A stretch of 64,000 nt of DNA from contig NZ_AUMR01000011.1 in NCBI RefSeq assembly GCF_000430785.1, positions 1-64,000 on the forward strand, given 5' to 3'. This DNA comes from Ectobacillus panaciterrae DSM 19096 (GTDB taxonomy: Bacteria; Bacillota; Bacilli; Bacillales; Bacillaceae_G). The position numbers were made by a program, and so were the translations under genes. The first letter of the stretch is position 1, and each line of letters opens with the position of its first letter. Below are positions 34,998 to 44,606 of the stretch, piece by piece. Under the pieces are notes generated by a model. The model had not been told where the DNA came from, ran no database searches, and saw nothing but the letters and a program-made list of their open reading frames with translations.

Positions 34998-36080
34998 TCA
35001 TGGTGTACTCATAACCAAATTACGAAACGTTTTATTAAAGTCATCATTTATGCTGTTTTGTATATTGGAAAAGGTGATAACAAATGTTTGCTTTTGCCAG
35101 TTCATGTTATTGAACGTGTTCCAGCCTGATACAACGCCGTGATTGTGATAAAAGTCCGGATATACATAAAAGCCGAATCCATACTTTCTCTCATCACTGG
35201 CCGTAAACATAAGCTTTATGCTGGACGACTGTAACAATTTCCCATTCATTAACGCCTCATCAAGCTTTTTCATATCTCCTGTAGTTGTATACATCTCTCC
35301 GCAGCCATACAGCCACTGTGCAAAAGGCTTCGCTGCAGGAACAATTCCTTTATCGTTTTTTCTATAGCCTTTCGAGAAAACAGCATCCTGATTTTCCTCC
35401 CCCATTCCGGAATCATGCATATCCGCAGGAAGAAAAATATGTTCTGTTACATATTTCGACAACGGTTCTCCTGACACCTTTTCTATGATATAGGAAAGAA
35501 CCATATAGTTGCGATCTGAATACAGCCATCCCTTCCCTGGCTCAAAAGCAAGGCTTTGACTCCCAATCCATTTTACCAGCTGTTCATGATTAGATGCGTT
35601 AACTTTCCCCTTCCCCTCTTCCGGAAGTCCAGATGTATGCGTCAGCAGATGAAAGAGCGTAATATTCTTCTCTGCCAGAAACGATGAGACGTATTGATGA
35701 ACATTATGATGAATGTCAAGCTTGCCCTGCTCTTGCAATTGCAGCACAGCTGCCGCAATTACCGTCTTTGTAATAGAACCAATTCTAAACTTTGTTGTTG
35801 GCTTATTTTCTATATTCTTCTCAAAATCTGCAAATCCATATCCTTTATCTAATATAGTCTTTCCATCTCGAATAACAAGAACAGAACCATTAAAGTGCTG
35901 CTCCTGCAAATATGTATCCAGGTTTTTGGAAAGCTGATCATAGTTAGGACCCGGTACTGCTTTTGCTGGTTGTACAGGTGCTGGCACAGGCTCATTCTTC
36001 GTTTCCTTTCTCTTTGAATCTGTGCCCGCCCCCAATGCCAAGAGTATAAGCAATAAACAAACCAGTTTCATTGTTTTCAT
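34998..36080 (-). CDS. Beta-lactamase-like serine hydrolase (PbpX/PbpE type)
   Basis: 360 residues. A hydrophobic N-terminus (4-18) and Pro-rich linker precede a class-C beta-lactamase/DD-peptidase fold. Active-site SITK lies in FRIGSITKTVIAAAVLQL, YSDRNY supplies the Tyr-x-Asn element and HNHGVVSG the KTG-like motif (HxG). It is exported and acts on wall peptides or D-amino-acid esters; true beta-lactamase activity is not implied. The signal lacks a lipobox cysteine. AGGGGGTCAAT precedes the ATG. Confidence 0.85.
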   Translation of the reverse strand: MKTMKLVCLLLILLALGAGTDSKRKETKNEPVPAPVQPAKAVPGPNYDQLSKNLDTYLQEQHFNGSVLVIRDGKTILDKGYGFADFEKNIENKPTTKFRIGSITKTVIAAAVLQLQEQGKLDIHHNVHQYVSSFLAEKNITLFHLLTHTSGLPEEGKGKVNASNHEQLVKWIGSQSLAFEPGKGWLYSDRNYMVLSYIIEKVSGEPLSKYVTEHIFLPADMHDSGMGEENQDAVFSKGYRKNDKGIVPAAKPFAQWLYGCGEMYTTTGDMKKLDEALMNGKLLQSSSIKLMFTASDERKYGFGFYVYPDFYHNHGVVSGWNTFNNMNWQKQTFVITFSNIQNSINDDFNKTFRNLVMSTP

Positions 36081-36178
36081 ATTGACCCCCTGATTGCTGC
36101 AGTATCGAACACAACACTGCTTCCCCTCTTACCATTATCTGATAAACAAAAAAAATCGCAACATAAGTTGCGAAAAAA

Positions 36179-37507
36179 TCATTTTTTTTCCTTTCTATAT
36201 AAACAAACTTGATTCTTTCCTTTTTGCTTTGCTTCTTTAAGCGCCCCTTCTGCTCGCTGCATCAGCGTCTCACGTGAAATGTTTTCCCCATATGCCGCTA
36301 CCCCAAAGCTTGCAGTCAGCTTCGCGATTCCTGTAAACTTCTTTGTTTCAATAAAAAAACGCAGCTGCTCTGCTACCTTAAAAGCTTCTTTTGCAGTCGA
36401 TCCCGGCAGAAGCAGAACAAACTCTTCTCCGCCCCATCTTGCAAAAACATCCTGCAAACGGATATGAGCGGACACTAATTCAGCAAGTTGCGCTAACGCT
36501 AAATCGCCTGCATCATTTCCATACGTATCATTAATATTCTTAAAATTATCAAGATCAAACAAAATAATAGAAAATACACCGTCACGCAAAAATGCCTTTT
36601 CCCATTCTTCTGCAAACAACACTTGGAACTTAAACCGATTATAAATATTTGTAAGTGTGTCTGTGACAGCCAATCGTTCATTTTCTTTATTCTCTTTTTC
36701 CATTTGAGTAATATCTGTACAAATAATAACAAAACGAGAGCCGTCTTCCGGCAGCGTAGATCCCCTCAATAAAAACACATACTCTGTTCCCTCAGCATTC
36801 TTCATTTTTATTTTCTTCGGTTCTGCCAAGCAGTCATCCAGCCAATTCCATTTATTCATTGGATAGTAGTATCCTCTTTCATCCAAGAAATGGTCAGCAA
36901 ACACTAGGGTTTCTTCCTGGTAGCTCAACAAATCTTCATAGCCGAAAAAATTTAGAAATGTAACATTGCAGTCTACAATTTCATCATCTTCTATAAAGAA
37001 CAGCATATCTTGCTGAAATTCCAGAATGGCGCGCACCATGCTTTTTTGCATTTGTACTTCTCGCTCTAACGTTATTTCATACAAGCTTTCATGCAACATT
37101 TTCAGTATCTTTTGCGGCGTAAACGGAGGCATTACGAAATGACGCACACCCGCAGCGAGCAAGCCAGAAAGTGCAAAGTAGTCTTGTTCCTTCCAAATCA
37201 CGACAATGCGTATATCTAATTGTATTTGCTCGACAAAAGCTTGAGCAGCAGCAGCCGACACATCTAAAATGATAATATGCGGTTTAACCTTTTCATACAC
37301 TCTCTTTCCATCTTCTATGTTGTTTGCAAAAAATAAACATTTGGGCCGTATTTCTTCTGTTAATTGCGTCTGACTTTGATTCACTGTTATAAACAATACG
37401 TTAACCTCAAGGTCTTGGAGTAAATTTTGAAAAATTGTGTTCTCCAACAAAAAATGTAAAATTTTCATCACACGCCCGTCCCTCACTTCATTCGTTCGGA
37501 ACTTCAT
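36179..37507 (-). CDS. Diguanylate cyclase with receiver-like and PAS domains
   Basis: 442 residues. Residues 15-145 form a receiver-like domain (PHIIILDVSAAAAQAF; LLAAGVRHFVMPPFTPQK), 160-275 a PAS domain (FFIEDDEIVDCNVTFLNFFG) and 280-440 a GGDEF domain. Catalytic GGEEF is at 359-363, and RLQD at 350-353 is the inhibitory RxxD site five residues before it. It should make cyclic di-GMP with product inhibition. No EAL domain or membrane segment. GGTGAAACAAT precedes the ATG at 37507. The signal sensed is unknown. Confidence 0.9.
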   Translation of the reverse strand: MKFRTNEVRDGRVMKILHFLLENTIFQNLLQDLEVNVLFITVNQSQTQLTEEIRPKCLFFANNIEDGKRVYEKVKPHIIILDVSAAAAQAFVEQIQLDIRIVVIWKEQDYFALSGLLAAGVRHFVMPPFTPQKILKMLHESLYEITLEREVQMQKSMVRAILEFQQDMLFFIEDDEIVDCNVTFLNFFGYEDLLSYQEETLVFADHFLDERGYYYPMNKWNWLDDCLAEPKKIKMKNAEGTEYVFLLRGSTLPEDGSRFVIICTDITQMEKENKENERLAVTDTLTNIYNRFKFQVLFAEEWEKAFLRDGVFSIILFDLDNFKNINDTYGNDAGDLALAQLAELVSAHIRLQDVFARWGGEEFVLLLPGSTAKEAFKVAEQLRFFIETKKFTGIAKLTASFGVAAYGENISRETLMQRAEGALKEAKQKGKNQVCLYRKEKK

Positions 37508-37611
37508 ATTGTTTCACCTTCTTATTGTATGAGCCTCGCTTCTTGCAAGTTTGTGCCAATATCCCTTTTTTGAAAAAAGGGCGCACATTCCATACAGACA
37601 AAACATTTCGG

Positions 37612-37710
37612 ACATACTAATAGTAAGGATGAAATCACTTGACACTTCCATGCCGCTTAGTATATTCTAAAATCCTCATACTTACTAAATGTAAGCATGA
37701 GAATTTTTTC
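37612..37710 (+). promoter_or_regulatory. Promoter and paired dyad operators of the nitroreductase gene
   Basis: TTGACA (37639-37644), a 16-bp spacer and TATATT (37661-37666) form a good sigma-A promoter. Two similar inverted repeats flank it: CATACTAATAGTAAGGATG upstream (about 37613-37631) and CTCATACTTAC-TAAAT-GTAAGCATGAG downstream (about 37675-37701), overlapping the start point. This arrangement suggests a dimeric repressor (for example of the MarR or HxlR type), but the regulator is inferred. Confidence 0.55.
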
Positions 37711-37751
37711 AACAGACTTACTTTTCATAAAAGCTATTACGGAGGGACACT

Positions 37752-38378
37752 ATGATAACTACAGCTAATAAAGACTTCTTCACTGTAATGAATGAACGTA
37801 CATCCACGCGCGCTTACAACTCAGAGAAAGAAATAACGAAAGAGGAGCTGGACGAGCTATTGCTGGCCGCAGGTAAAGCGCCATCTGCATGGAACCTGCA
37901 GCATTGGAAATTTCTCGTATTTCACGGAAAAGACGTGCAGCAGCGCCTCTATCCAATCGCTTACAATCAACAGCAAATCGTAGATGCTTCTGCAGTGATT
38001 GCTGTTTTAGGCGACCTAGAAGCAGAGCAGAACCTGGAGGAAGTATTCGGTCCTCTTGTAGAACAAGGGTTTATGATGCCTGAAGCAAAAGAACGCCTCG
38101 CCATGAATGTGGCAGGTGCTTATAAAAATACGCAATATGCACGTGACGCAGCAGTATGCAACGCTTCTCTTGCTGCGATGCAATTTATGCTCGCTGCAAA
38201 AGCAAAGGGCTGGGATACTTGCCCGATTGGCGGATATAATGCCCAAGCATTCATTGAAGAATTTAAAGTGCCATCCCGCTATTTGCCGGTTATGCTAATT
38301 ACTGTCGGTAAAGCAACTGTACCAGGCCATCCATCCTCTCGCATGGAGCTTGATAAAATTACAGAATGGGTAAAATAA
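37752..38378 (+). CDS. Nitroreductase-family NAD(P)H oxidoreductase
   Basis: 208 residues, FMN-dependent. RTSTRAYNSEKEITKEEL (16-33) and APSAWNLQHWKF (43-54) bind FMN; CPIGGYNAQAF and ITVGKATVPGHPSSR complete the fold. It resembles B. subtilis YodC/YdgI, which reduce quinones or nitro-compounds and respond to electrophile stress. ACGGAGGGACACT precedes the ATG. Its promoter carries two dyad elements, so the gene is probably inducible. It is monocistronic. Confidence 0.85.
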   Translation: MITTANKDFFTVMNERTSTRAYNSEKEITKEELDELLLAAGKAPSAWNLQHWKFLVFHGKDVQQRLYPIAYNQQQIVDASAVIAVLGDLEAEQNLEEVFGPLVEQGFMMPEAKERLAMNVAGAYKNTQYARDAAVCNASLAAMQFMLAAKAKGWDTCPIGGYNAQAFIEEFKVPSRYLPVMLITVGKATVPGHPSSRMELDKITEWVK

Positions 38379-38429
38379 GCATAAAAAAGGACGAGGTGTA
38401 ATTTTAGGCCTCGTCCTTTTTTATGCTTA
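38376..38429. terminator. Terminator after the nitroreductase gene
   Basis: A 21-bp near-perfect stem TAAGCATAAAAAAGGACGAG- / -CTCGTCCTTTTTTATGCTTA overlaps the stop codon. Confidence 0.9.
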
Positions 38430-38449
38430 ACGGCAAGTAATACGAAAGA

Positions 38450-38659
38450 TTATTTGTAATTTTCCCGCCCACACGGCATCCAATACTGCTGGAACACAAA
38501 GCCGTATTCCTCATACGATTTATGTACATCCTCCAGCGCTTTTTCCCCTGTCTCATCATACACTTCAACTGTATCGCCTTCTCGGCCGAATGTCGGCTTT
38601 TTCACATAGGGAATTCCCTTCTTGGCAAACTCATCAGCCTCTAAATACGTAGGAAGCAT
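38450..38659 (-). pseudogene. 3' remnant of a glutathionylspermidine synthase-like gene
   Basis: 69 residues: YLEADEFAKKGIPYVKKPTF, GREGDTVEVYD and FVFQQYWMPCGRENYK resemble the end of the ATP-grasp glutathionylspermidine-synthase-like family (KP.FGREG motif). The rest of the gene (about 300 residues) is absent; the sequence upstream changes abruptly at about 38660 to another broken frame on the opposite strand. Not functional. Confidence 0.6.
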
Positions 38660-38660
38660 A

Positions 38661-38810
38661 TATTCCTCGATCCAAACTGGGAAATTATACGATATTTATT
38701 GAAGGATTATGTTGATATTCCGACGATTGGACTTCGTAAACGAGACAGCACAGAAATTGATGAAGACCGCCGCTGCTATGTTATTTATGTTCTCCCCGAT
38801 ACGTATTAAT
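38661..38810 (+). pseudogene. 3' fragment of an unidentified gene
   Basis: The plus-strand frame HIFLDPNWEIIRYLLKDYVD then IPTIGLRKRDSTEIDEDRR and CYVIYVLPDTY ends at TAA 38810. It has a codon-like composition but no start or ribosome site, and begins exactly where the minus-strand remnant ends. I do not recognise it. Confidence 0.4.
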
Positions 38811-38870
38811 GTATTTTTTATTACAAATATGCTACAATGATTACAAAATAGAAAAAGTGGGGGAATAAGT

Positions 38871-39089
38871 TTGAGGATTCATGGAAGCTTTATGGCGGTG
38901 CTCAGCTATCTTGTTACCGTTTTGCTTCTTTACTTGATGGGCGACGTATTCAACATTTCTATGCTGCAATTCGCGAAAGAGGCACAGCTGCAAAAGGGAA
39001 TATTTGAGCAAGTTTCACAGTCGCTGTTTCCGTTTTTATTAGCATTTCCGGTCTATTTGATTGTTCGTTATAAAACAAGACAAGTATAA
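38871..39089 (+). CDS. Small membrane protein, 72 aa
   Basis: TTG start after GTGGGGGAATAAGT. Two hydrophobic helices (MAVLSYLVTVLLLYLMGDVF; LFPFLLAFPVYLIVRY) flank a polar loop (KEAQLQKGIFEQVSQS). Function unknown. A terminator follows. Confidence 0.6.
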   Translation: MRIHGSFMAVLSYLVTVLLLYLMGDVFNISMLQFAKEAQLQKGIFEQVSQSLFPFLLAFPVYLIVRYKTRQV

Positions 39090-39092
39090 GAA

Positions 39093-39124
39093 GGCGTCTC
39101 TTTTGACAGAGGCGCTTTTTTATA
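39093..39124 (+). terminator. Terminator
   Basis: GGCGTCTCT and AGAGGCGCT around TTTGAC, followed by TTTTTTATA. Confidence 0.75.
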
Positions 39125-39199
39125 TTCTGAAATTCTCCATTTGTCCAATCGCTTCCTAAAGAAACCGAATATGAATAAGTGTAAAGGGAGTGAAAAGAC

Positions 39200-39448
39200 A
39201 TGTTCTGGGCTTACAGAGAGGATTACAAACGTCATGAGCATGATTCCGATGAAAATAAGGGCCTGTTGAAGAGGCTGTCTCCAGGGGCGCGTATTACACA
39301 GCTAGTCATCCGCAACAGCTTCTTTACCTACAATACCATTACATTTGAAGGTTTTTCAGATAATATCGCCTTATTTTCAGGAGGCAGTATTCCGCGGTCA
39401 GGCATTCTGCGGGTACGGATCGCCGACATTATAGCAATTGTCATATAG
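39200..39448 (+). CDS. Small beta-rich hypothetical protein, 82 aa
   Basis: A charged start MFWAYREDYKRHEHDSDENK, then a strand-rich body GARITQLVIRNSFFTYNTIT, DNIALFSGGSIPRSGILRVR and IADIIAIVI. The length and strand pattern recall small beta-barrels (Sm/SH3-like), which is speculation. AAAGGGAGTGAAAAGAC precedes the ATG. A family-2 repeat begins right at the stop codon. Confidence 0.55.
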   Translation: MFWAYREDYKRHEHDSDENKGLLKRLSPGARITQLVIRNSFFTYNTITFEGFSDNIALFSGGSIPRSGILRVRIADIIAIVI

Positions 39449-39554
39449 GGAAAGCAGAACCGGCTCATTCAGGCGGAGAACCTAAGAACCTCTGCCCCAA
39501 AAAGCGTGGCGGGGGTTCTTAGGTGACAGCGCCTAACCGCTGAAGCTGGACATG
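39449..39554 (+). repeat. Dispersed repeat family 2, copy with strong central hairpin
   Basis: AAGCAGAACCGGCTCATTCA at the left and CAGCGCCTAACCGCTGAAGC at the right match the family. The centre is a hairpin: CCTAAGAACC...GGTTCTTAGG with GCC/GGC inside. Starts 1 bp after the 39200 gene. Confidence 0.7.
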
Positions 39555-39577
39555 CTCCAATTTTATACTTTTTCATA

Positions 39578-39880
39578 TTACATACAAGTTTCTTCCACTG
39601 TTTGAATTAATTCCTTCAACATGACGACAGAAGCTTCTATAGAAAGAGAATAGTAACGCTGCGTCCCCTTTTGTTCAATGGACACGAGGCGATTATCACG
39701 CAATATTTTTAAATGATGGGAAATGGCCGGTCTCGATAAAGTAGAATTCTCAGTGATTTCATTCACGGTAAGAGCTTCATTCTCCGCTAATAATAAAATG
39801 ATATCTTGTCTTGCTGAATCGCTCAATGCCTGGAACAAAGGGATACAGGCACGAAATGTTTCTATAGCTTTTTGACTCAT
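39578..39880 (-). CDS. ArsR-family transcriptional regulator
   Basis: 100 residues with one winged helix-turn-helix: LFQALSDSARQDIILLLAEN, LTVNEITENSTLSRPAISHH and LKILRDNRLVSIEQKGTQRY. The metal-binding ELCVCDL motif of classical ArsR/SmtB sensors is absent (only a Cys near each end), so it belongs to the non-metal branch. AAAGGATGGACAAAT precedes the ATG. ATTGTCAAG with AACAAAGACAATTGTC at about 39930-39950 could be its operator. No adjacent target gene. Confidence 0.85.
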   Translation of the reverse strand: MSQKAIETFRACIPLFQALSDSARQDIILLLAENEALTVNEITENSTLSRPAISHHLKILRDNRLVSIEQKGTQRYYSLSIEASVVMLKELIQTVEETCM

Positions 39881-40065
39881 ATTTGTCCATCCTTTCGTTC
39901 GCTTAAACTCATGAACGAATCATATTAAAAACAAAGACAATTGTCAAGCTTATACAAATGAAGCATCTGATCTGTTCTTTAGTGTTTTTCTTCCATTATT
40001 CAACAGATAAAAGATACTGCCTGTTTAATAAAGGAACATATTAATGTCGTATGGAAACCATAAAG

Positions 40066-40094
40066 AAAAGAGCTAGCATTGCTAGCTCTTTTCT
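40066..40094 (-). terminator. Terminator of ptsHI
   Basis: AAAAGAGCTAGC (40066-40077) and GCTAGCTCTTTT (40081-40092), loop ATT; directly after ptsI. Confidence 0.9.
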
Positions 40095-41806
40095 TATGAC
40101 ATGCTTTTCACAAGTTCTACTACTTCTTCAGCCGTAGACATGTTCAAAGCCTTTTGCGCCAATTTTTCCATTTGTGCTTTGGAAAGCTTGTGGATTTGTG
40201 TTCTCGCAGGAAGAATGGATGTTGCACTCATGCTGAACTCATCCAAGCCAAGTCCGATTAACAATGGAATTGCTAGAGGGTCCCCTGCCATTTCACCGCA
40301 CATACCAGCCCATTTGCCTTCTTTATGCGCTGCGTCAATGACCATTTTTACAAGACGCAGGATTGCAGGATTGTATGGTTGATATAAGTAAGACACACGT
40401 TCGTTCATACGGTCCGCTGCCATTGTATATTGAATCAAGTCGTTCGTTCCAATGGAGAAAAAGTCCACTTCTTTTGCAAATTGATCTGCCAGAACAGCAG
40501 AAGCCGGAATCTCTACCATCATACCTACCTCAATATCCGCAGATACAGTTGTACCATTTGCAACAAGCTTTGCTTTTTCCTCCAGCAGGATTGCTTTTGC
40601 TTGACGGAATTCATCTAGCGTTGCAATCATTGGGAACATGATTTTCAGGTTTCCGTATACGCTTGCACGAAGCAATGCACGAAGCTGTGTACGGAAGATC
40701 TCTTGCTCTTCTAGGCAAAGACGAATTGCACGGTACCCTAAGAACGGGTTCATTTCTTTTGGTAAATGTAAGTATGGAAGCTCCTTATCTCCGCCAATGT
40801 CAAGCGTACGAACGACAACAGGCTTTCCTTCCATGTTTTCAAGAACTGTTTTGTATGCTTCAAACTGCTCTTCTTCAGTTGGAAGGTTATCGCGGCCCAT
40901 GTACAAGAACTCTGTACGATACAAGCCTACGCCCTCACCGCCATTATCTTGAACGCCTTTTACATCTTTTGGAGTACCTATGTTTGCAACAAGCTCTACG
41001 TGAATACCATCGCTTGTAACAGTCGCTTCGTTCTTTAACTTTGCCCATTCTGTTTTTTGCGCTTCAAATTTCGCTTTCTTTTCTTCGTAAGCGTGAAGAA
41101 CGTCTTCAGAAGGGTTTACAATAACCTCGCCGTCCAAGCCGTCTACGATAACAAGATCGCCATTTTGGATTTTTTCCATAACAACCTTTGTCCCTACAAC
41201 AGCTGGAATTTCCATGGAACGAGCCATGATAGCAGAGTGGGATGTGCGTCCGCCAATATCAGTCGTAAAGCCTTTTGCATATGTGCGGTTCAGCTGAGCT
41301 GTATCAGATGGCGTTAAATCTTCTGCGATAATAATGACTTCTTCAGTAATTGTGCTTGGATTAGAGAAATTAACGCCTAACAAGTGAGCAAGAACACGTT
41401 TTGTTACGTCGCGAATATCTGCTGCACGCTCTTTCATATATTCGTTGTCCATGCCCTCAAACAAGTTTACAAACATCGTTGCAACCTCGTTCATCGCATA
41501 TTCAGCGTTTACATGTTCATTTGTGACCTTGTCTTTAACAGGGTTTACAAGCTCAGGGTCGTTCAGAACAAGTAGATGCGCTTCAAAGATAGCCGCTTTG
41601 TCTGCACCCAGTTCCGCATACGCGTGGTCTTTAATTGCAGCCAGTTCTGTTTTTGCTATATCTAGAGCAGCTTCTAAGCGTGCAATTTCTGCACCTGCGT
41701 CTGCAATGGATTTTTTCTCGATTGTCAACTCAGGATTTTCTAAACGGTATGCCTTTGCAATAGCAATTCCGCTTGATGCGGCAATCCCTTTAATGTTTAG
41801 AGACAT
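40094..41806 (-). CDS. ptsI: Phosphoenolpyruvate-protein phosphotransferase (Enzyme I)
   Basis: 570 residues. Takes phosphate from PEP and passes it to HPr. Phosphorylated His190 lies in [16 protein letters not shown]. The PEP-binding barrel shows [49 protein letters not shown] and [17 protein letters not shown], plus catalytic Cys in [12 protein letters not shown]. The ATG overlaps the ptsH stop by 1 bp (TAATG), so translation is coupled. Confidence 0.98.
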   Translation of the reverse strand: MSLNIKGIAASSGIAIAKAYRLENPELTIEKKSIADAGAEIARLEAALDIAKTELAAIKDHAYAELGADKAAIFEAHLLVLNDPELVNPVKDKVTNEHVNAEYAMNEVATMFVNLFEGMDNEYMKERAADIRDVTKRVLAHLLGVNFSNPSTITEEVIIIAEDLTPSDTAQLNRTYAKGFTTDIGGRTSHSAIMARSMEIPAVVGTKVVMEKIQNGDLVIVDGLDGEVIVNPSEDVLHAYEEKKAKFEAQKTEWAKLKNEATVTSDGIHVELVANIGTPKDVKGVQDNGGEGVGLYRTEFLYMGRDNLPTEEEQFEAYKTVLENMEGKPVVVRTLDIGGDKELPYLHLPKEMNPFLGYRAIRLCLEEQEIFRTQLRALLRASVYGNLKIMFPMIATLDEFRQAKAILLEEKAKLVANGTTVSADIEVGMMVEIPASAVLADQFAKEVDFFSIGTNDLIQYTMAADRMNERVSYLYQPYNPAILRLVKMVIDAAHKEGKWAGMCGEMAGDPLAIPLLIGLGLDEFSMSATSILPARTQIHKLSKAQMEKLAQKALNMSTAEEVVELVKSMS

Positions 41807-42069
41807 TATGCTCCTAATCCTTCGTTTTTCATGGTTTCTTCAATAGCTGCTAGTGCTTGAGCCGCATCATCACCGTTTGCAGTGATTTTAATTTCTGCAC
41901 CTTGTTGAATACCAAGGGACATAACACCCATGATGGATTTTAAGTTTACAGTTTTCCCTACGTATTCTAAGTTAATATCAGAATTGAATTTGCTTGCTGT
42001 GTTAACAAGAAGAGTTGCCGGACGAGCGTGAATACCAGAATCGCTAGTTACTTTAAAGATCTTTTCCAT
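41806..42069 (-). CDS. ptsH: Phosphocarrier protein HPr
   Basis: 87 residues. His14 in [12 protein letters not shown] receives phosphate from Enzyme I; Ser45 in [12 protein letters not shown] is the HPr-kinase site used in CcpA-dependent catabolite repression. AAGGAGATTATAATTT precedes the ATG. It forms an operon with ptsI. A sequence very like a NagR operator lies 31-46 bp upstream of the start. Confidence 0.98.
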   Translation of the reverse strand: MEKIFKVTSDSGIHARPATLLVNTASKFNSDINLEYVGKTVNLKSIMGVMSLGIQQGAEIKITANGDDAAQALAAIEETMKNEGLGA

Positions 42070-42099
42070 AAATTATAATCTCCTTTAATCGTAAAGTTT

Positions 42100-42115
42100 A
42101 GTTGTATAGACAACA
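42100..42115. promoter_or_regulatory. Candidate NagR (dre-like) operator before ptsHI
   Basis: AGTTGTATAGACAACA differs in three places from the B. subtilis NagR/YvoA operator ATTGGTATAGACAACT and is almost palindromic (GTTGT-ATA-GACAAC). It lies in the ptsG-ptsH gap, where a ptsHI promoter would be expected. Confidence 0.5.
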
Positions 42116-42199
42116 TATCGACACTATTACATTTTATACAATAGGGGACATGGGGTCAACCATATCACCTATTATAAATTATGAACTTTTTTCGTCAAA

Positions 42200-44257
42200 T
42201 TACTTAATTATTACTACGCCTTTTTGACCTTTTGTTACTGTTCCTTCTTTCGCAAGAACAACTTGCTGACCTTCTTGCAAATTTGTGAACACAATTGGCG
42301 TCATAATAGAAGGCGCATTGTTTTTCACAAAGTCTAAGTTAACTTTTAATAGCGGTTGGCCTTGCGTTACTTTATCGCCTTGTGCAACTAAAATGTCAAA
42401 GCCTTCGCCGTTTAGCTTTACTGTATCAATACCGAAGTGGATCAGAATTTCTTTTCCGCCTTCAGACTGAATGCCGATTGCATGCTTTGTCGGGAACACA
42501 TTTACGATTTCACCGTTTACAGGAGATACAACCGTACCTTCCGTAGGCTCAATTGCAAAACCGTCACCCATCATTTTACCAGAGAACACTTGATCCGGAA
42601 CTGCCGTAATCGGAAGGATATTTCCTTCGATTGGTATTGCAATTTCTTCTGCTGTATTTGTCACAGCTGCTTCTTGAGCAGGCTGCACTTCTTTGACAAT
42701 TTGAGGCGTACGGCCTTTCATGATGTCATGAATTTGCGATTTCAGCGTATCGGATTTCGGTCCGAAAATGGCTTGAATGTTGTTTCCTACTTCAAGAACG
42801 CCCGCTGCGCCTAAATCTTTCAAGCGGCCTTTATTTACATCTTTTTGATCTTTAACTTGTACACGTAAACGAGTGATACAAGCGTCTAAAGAAGCAATAT
42901 TTTCTTTTCCGCCAAGCGCTGCTAAGATTTCATGAGGAAGTTCGCCCGCTTCGACTGTAGCACCTTCATCATCATTGTCAGCGATAATGTCGCGGCCTGG
43001 CGTTTTAAGATCCCACTTGCGGATTGCGAAACGGAAGCCGAAGTAGTAGATTACAGCGAATACTAAGCCGACGATAATTACCCACCACCAAGCAGTGCGG
43101 TTTGGAAGTACCCCGAACAATAGGAAGTCGATTAAACCACCTGAGAATGTCATACCGATTTTAACGCCGAGAATCTGCATAACCATAAAAGAGAGACCTG
43201 CGAAAACCGCATGAATTCCGAACAGTACAGGAGCCACGAACAAGAATGAGAATTCGATCGGTTCGGTAATACCAGTTAAGAAAGATGTTAAAGCTGCTGA
43301 TCCAAGAATACCTGCAGCTAATTTTTTGTTTTCTGGACGTGCTTCGTGATACATCGCCAATGCAGCGGCCGGAAGACCGAACATCATGAACGGGAATTTA
43401 CCAGTCATGAACGTACCTGCTGTTAACGGCACCCCATCTTTCAGCTGAGCGAAGAAGATTTTTTGGTCACCGTGAACGATGTTTCCTGCTTTATCCACGT
43501 ATTGTCCGAACTCAAACCAGAACGGAGCATAGAAAATGTGATGCAGTCCGAACGGAATTAAAGAACGCTCAATTATTCCAAACACGAGTGCAGCCAACGT
43601 TCTGTTGGCATCAATCATATTGTGGGAAAATGCGTTCAACCCATGCTGGATTGGCGGCCAAATGAAACACATAACCAAACCGAGAATCAAAGCGAATGTA
43701 GCAGTCGCAATTGGCACGAAACGCTTGCCTGCAAAGAATCCTAAGTAAGACGGCAATTCGATATTAAAGTATTTGTTATAGCAATACGCAGCCAGAACAC
43801 CGACGATGATACCGCCGAACACGCCGGTCTGCAGCGTCGGAATTCCCAATACATATGCATAAGCCGGTTCTTTAAAGCCTACATTAACTGGAATCTTATC
43901 GCTGATGATTGAAATTTTGTTCGCAACGCTTAGCGCCACGCTCATCGTTTTGTTCATGATAAGGAAACCGACAATTGCAGCAAGACCTGCTACGCCTTCT
44001 CCTCCAGCTAAACCTATTGCTACCCCTACTGCAAATAGAAGTGCTAAGTTAGCAAAAATAATATCCCCAGATTGCTCCATAACCTTAGCAATCATTACAA
44101 ACCATCCAATTTTTAGAGCAGGAATGCGGTCTGTTAAAGCTGGATTTTGGAGCGCGTTACCAAACGCAAGCAAAATACCTGCAGCCGGCAAAATCGCAAC
44201 TGGAAGCATAAGCGCTTTACCGACTTTTTGAAGAACACCAAATAGCTTCTTGAACAT
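42200..44257 (-). CDS. ptsG: PTS glucose-specific transporter EIICBA
   Basis: 685 residues. The EIIC domain (about 1-410, some ten helices) includes [32 protein letters not shown] and [17 protein letters not shown]. The EIIB domain (about 440-520) has the phosphocysteine in [15 protein letters not shown]. The EIIA domain (about 550-685) has the phosphohistidine in [17 protein letters not shown]. It takes up and phosphorylates glucose. GGGAGGAAGAGTCTAA precedes the ATG. Expression is controlled by the GlcT-responsive leader at 44311-44424. ptsH and ptsI follow after a 130-bp gap. Confidence 0.97.
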   Translation of the reverse strand: MFKKLFGVLQKVGKALMLPVAILPAAGILLAFGNALQNPALTDRIPALKIGWFVMIAKVMEQSGDIIFANLALLFAVGVAIGLAGGEGVAGLAAIVGFLIMNKTMSVALSVANKISIISDKIPVNVGFKEPAYAYVLGIPTLQTGVFGGIIVGVLAAYCYNKYFNIELPSYLGFFAGKRFVPIATATFALILGLVMCFIWPPIQHGLNAFSHNMIDANRTLAALVFGIIERSLIPFGLHHIFYAPFWFEFGQYVDKAGNIVHGDQKIFFAQLKDGVPLTAGTFMTGKFPFMMFGLPAAALAMYHEARPENKKLAAGILGSAALTSFLTGITEPIEFSFLFVAPVLFGIHAVFAGLSFMVMQILGVKIGMTFSGGLIDFLLFGVLPNRTAWWWVIIVGLVFAVIYYFGFRFAIRKWDLKTPGRDIIADNDDEGATVEAGELPHEILAALGGKENIASLDACITRLRVQVKDQKDVNKGRLKDLGAAGVLEVGNNIQAIFGPKSDTLKSQIHDIMKGRTPQIVKEVQPAQEAAVTNTAEEIAIPIEGNILPITAVPDQVFSGKMMGDGFAIEPTEGTVVSPVNGEIVNVFPTKHAIGIQSEGGKEILIHFGIDTVKLNGEGFDILVAQGDKVTQGQPLLKVNLDFVKNNAPSIMTPIVFTNLQEGQQVVLAKEGTVTKGQKGVVIIK

Positions 44258-44310
44258 TTAGACTCTTCCTCCCTTGTTATTTTATTTTTATGTTCGCTTT
44301 TGACAAACAC

Positions 44311-44424
44311 AAAAAGGCATGAGGAAAAAAGGTAGAAAATAGCTATCAAAGGGTAGTATGTCCCTTTCAGCAGCTAGCATTCCAACCTCTTCTTCACTCA
44401 TGCCTGATCGAATCAGTAACACGT
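44311..44424 (-). promoter_or_regulatory. GlcT antiterminator (RAT) and overlapping terminator, ptsG leader
   Basis: On the minus strand ACACGTGTTACTGATTCGAT then CAGGCATGAG (44396-44424) is the RAT hairpin bound by GlcT. Its last bases AGGCATGAG (44397-44405) also pair with CTCATGCCT (44315-44323), followed by TTTTTG, as a long terminator with an inner AAAGGG/CCCTTT stem. The two structures are mutually exclusive: active GlcT stabilises the RAT and lets ptsG be transcribed. Confidence 0.9.
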
Positions 44425-44606
44425 GTCGAATGAGTATAAAATAAGTACATATTCAACTGTCATTACGGTTCACGCAAACGGTTTCTTTTACCGGTACGTA
44501 ACGTTTGTCGAAAACGATGAACTTTCTTGTAAGCTATTATACATAAGTCATGTAAGCGATTCAACTGTTTTTTTCAACGTTTACATTTTCGACATCTCTT
44601 GACACT

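Noticed and set aside
44530-44600. Possible CcpA cre sites between glcT and ptsG (TGTAAACGTTGAAA)
   Set aside because: One or two mismatches to the cre consensus and no second support; not listed as a feature.
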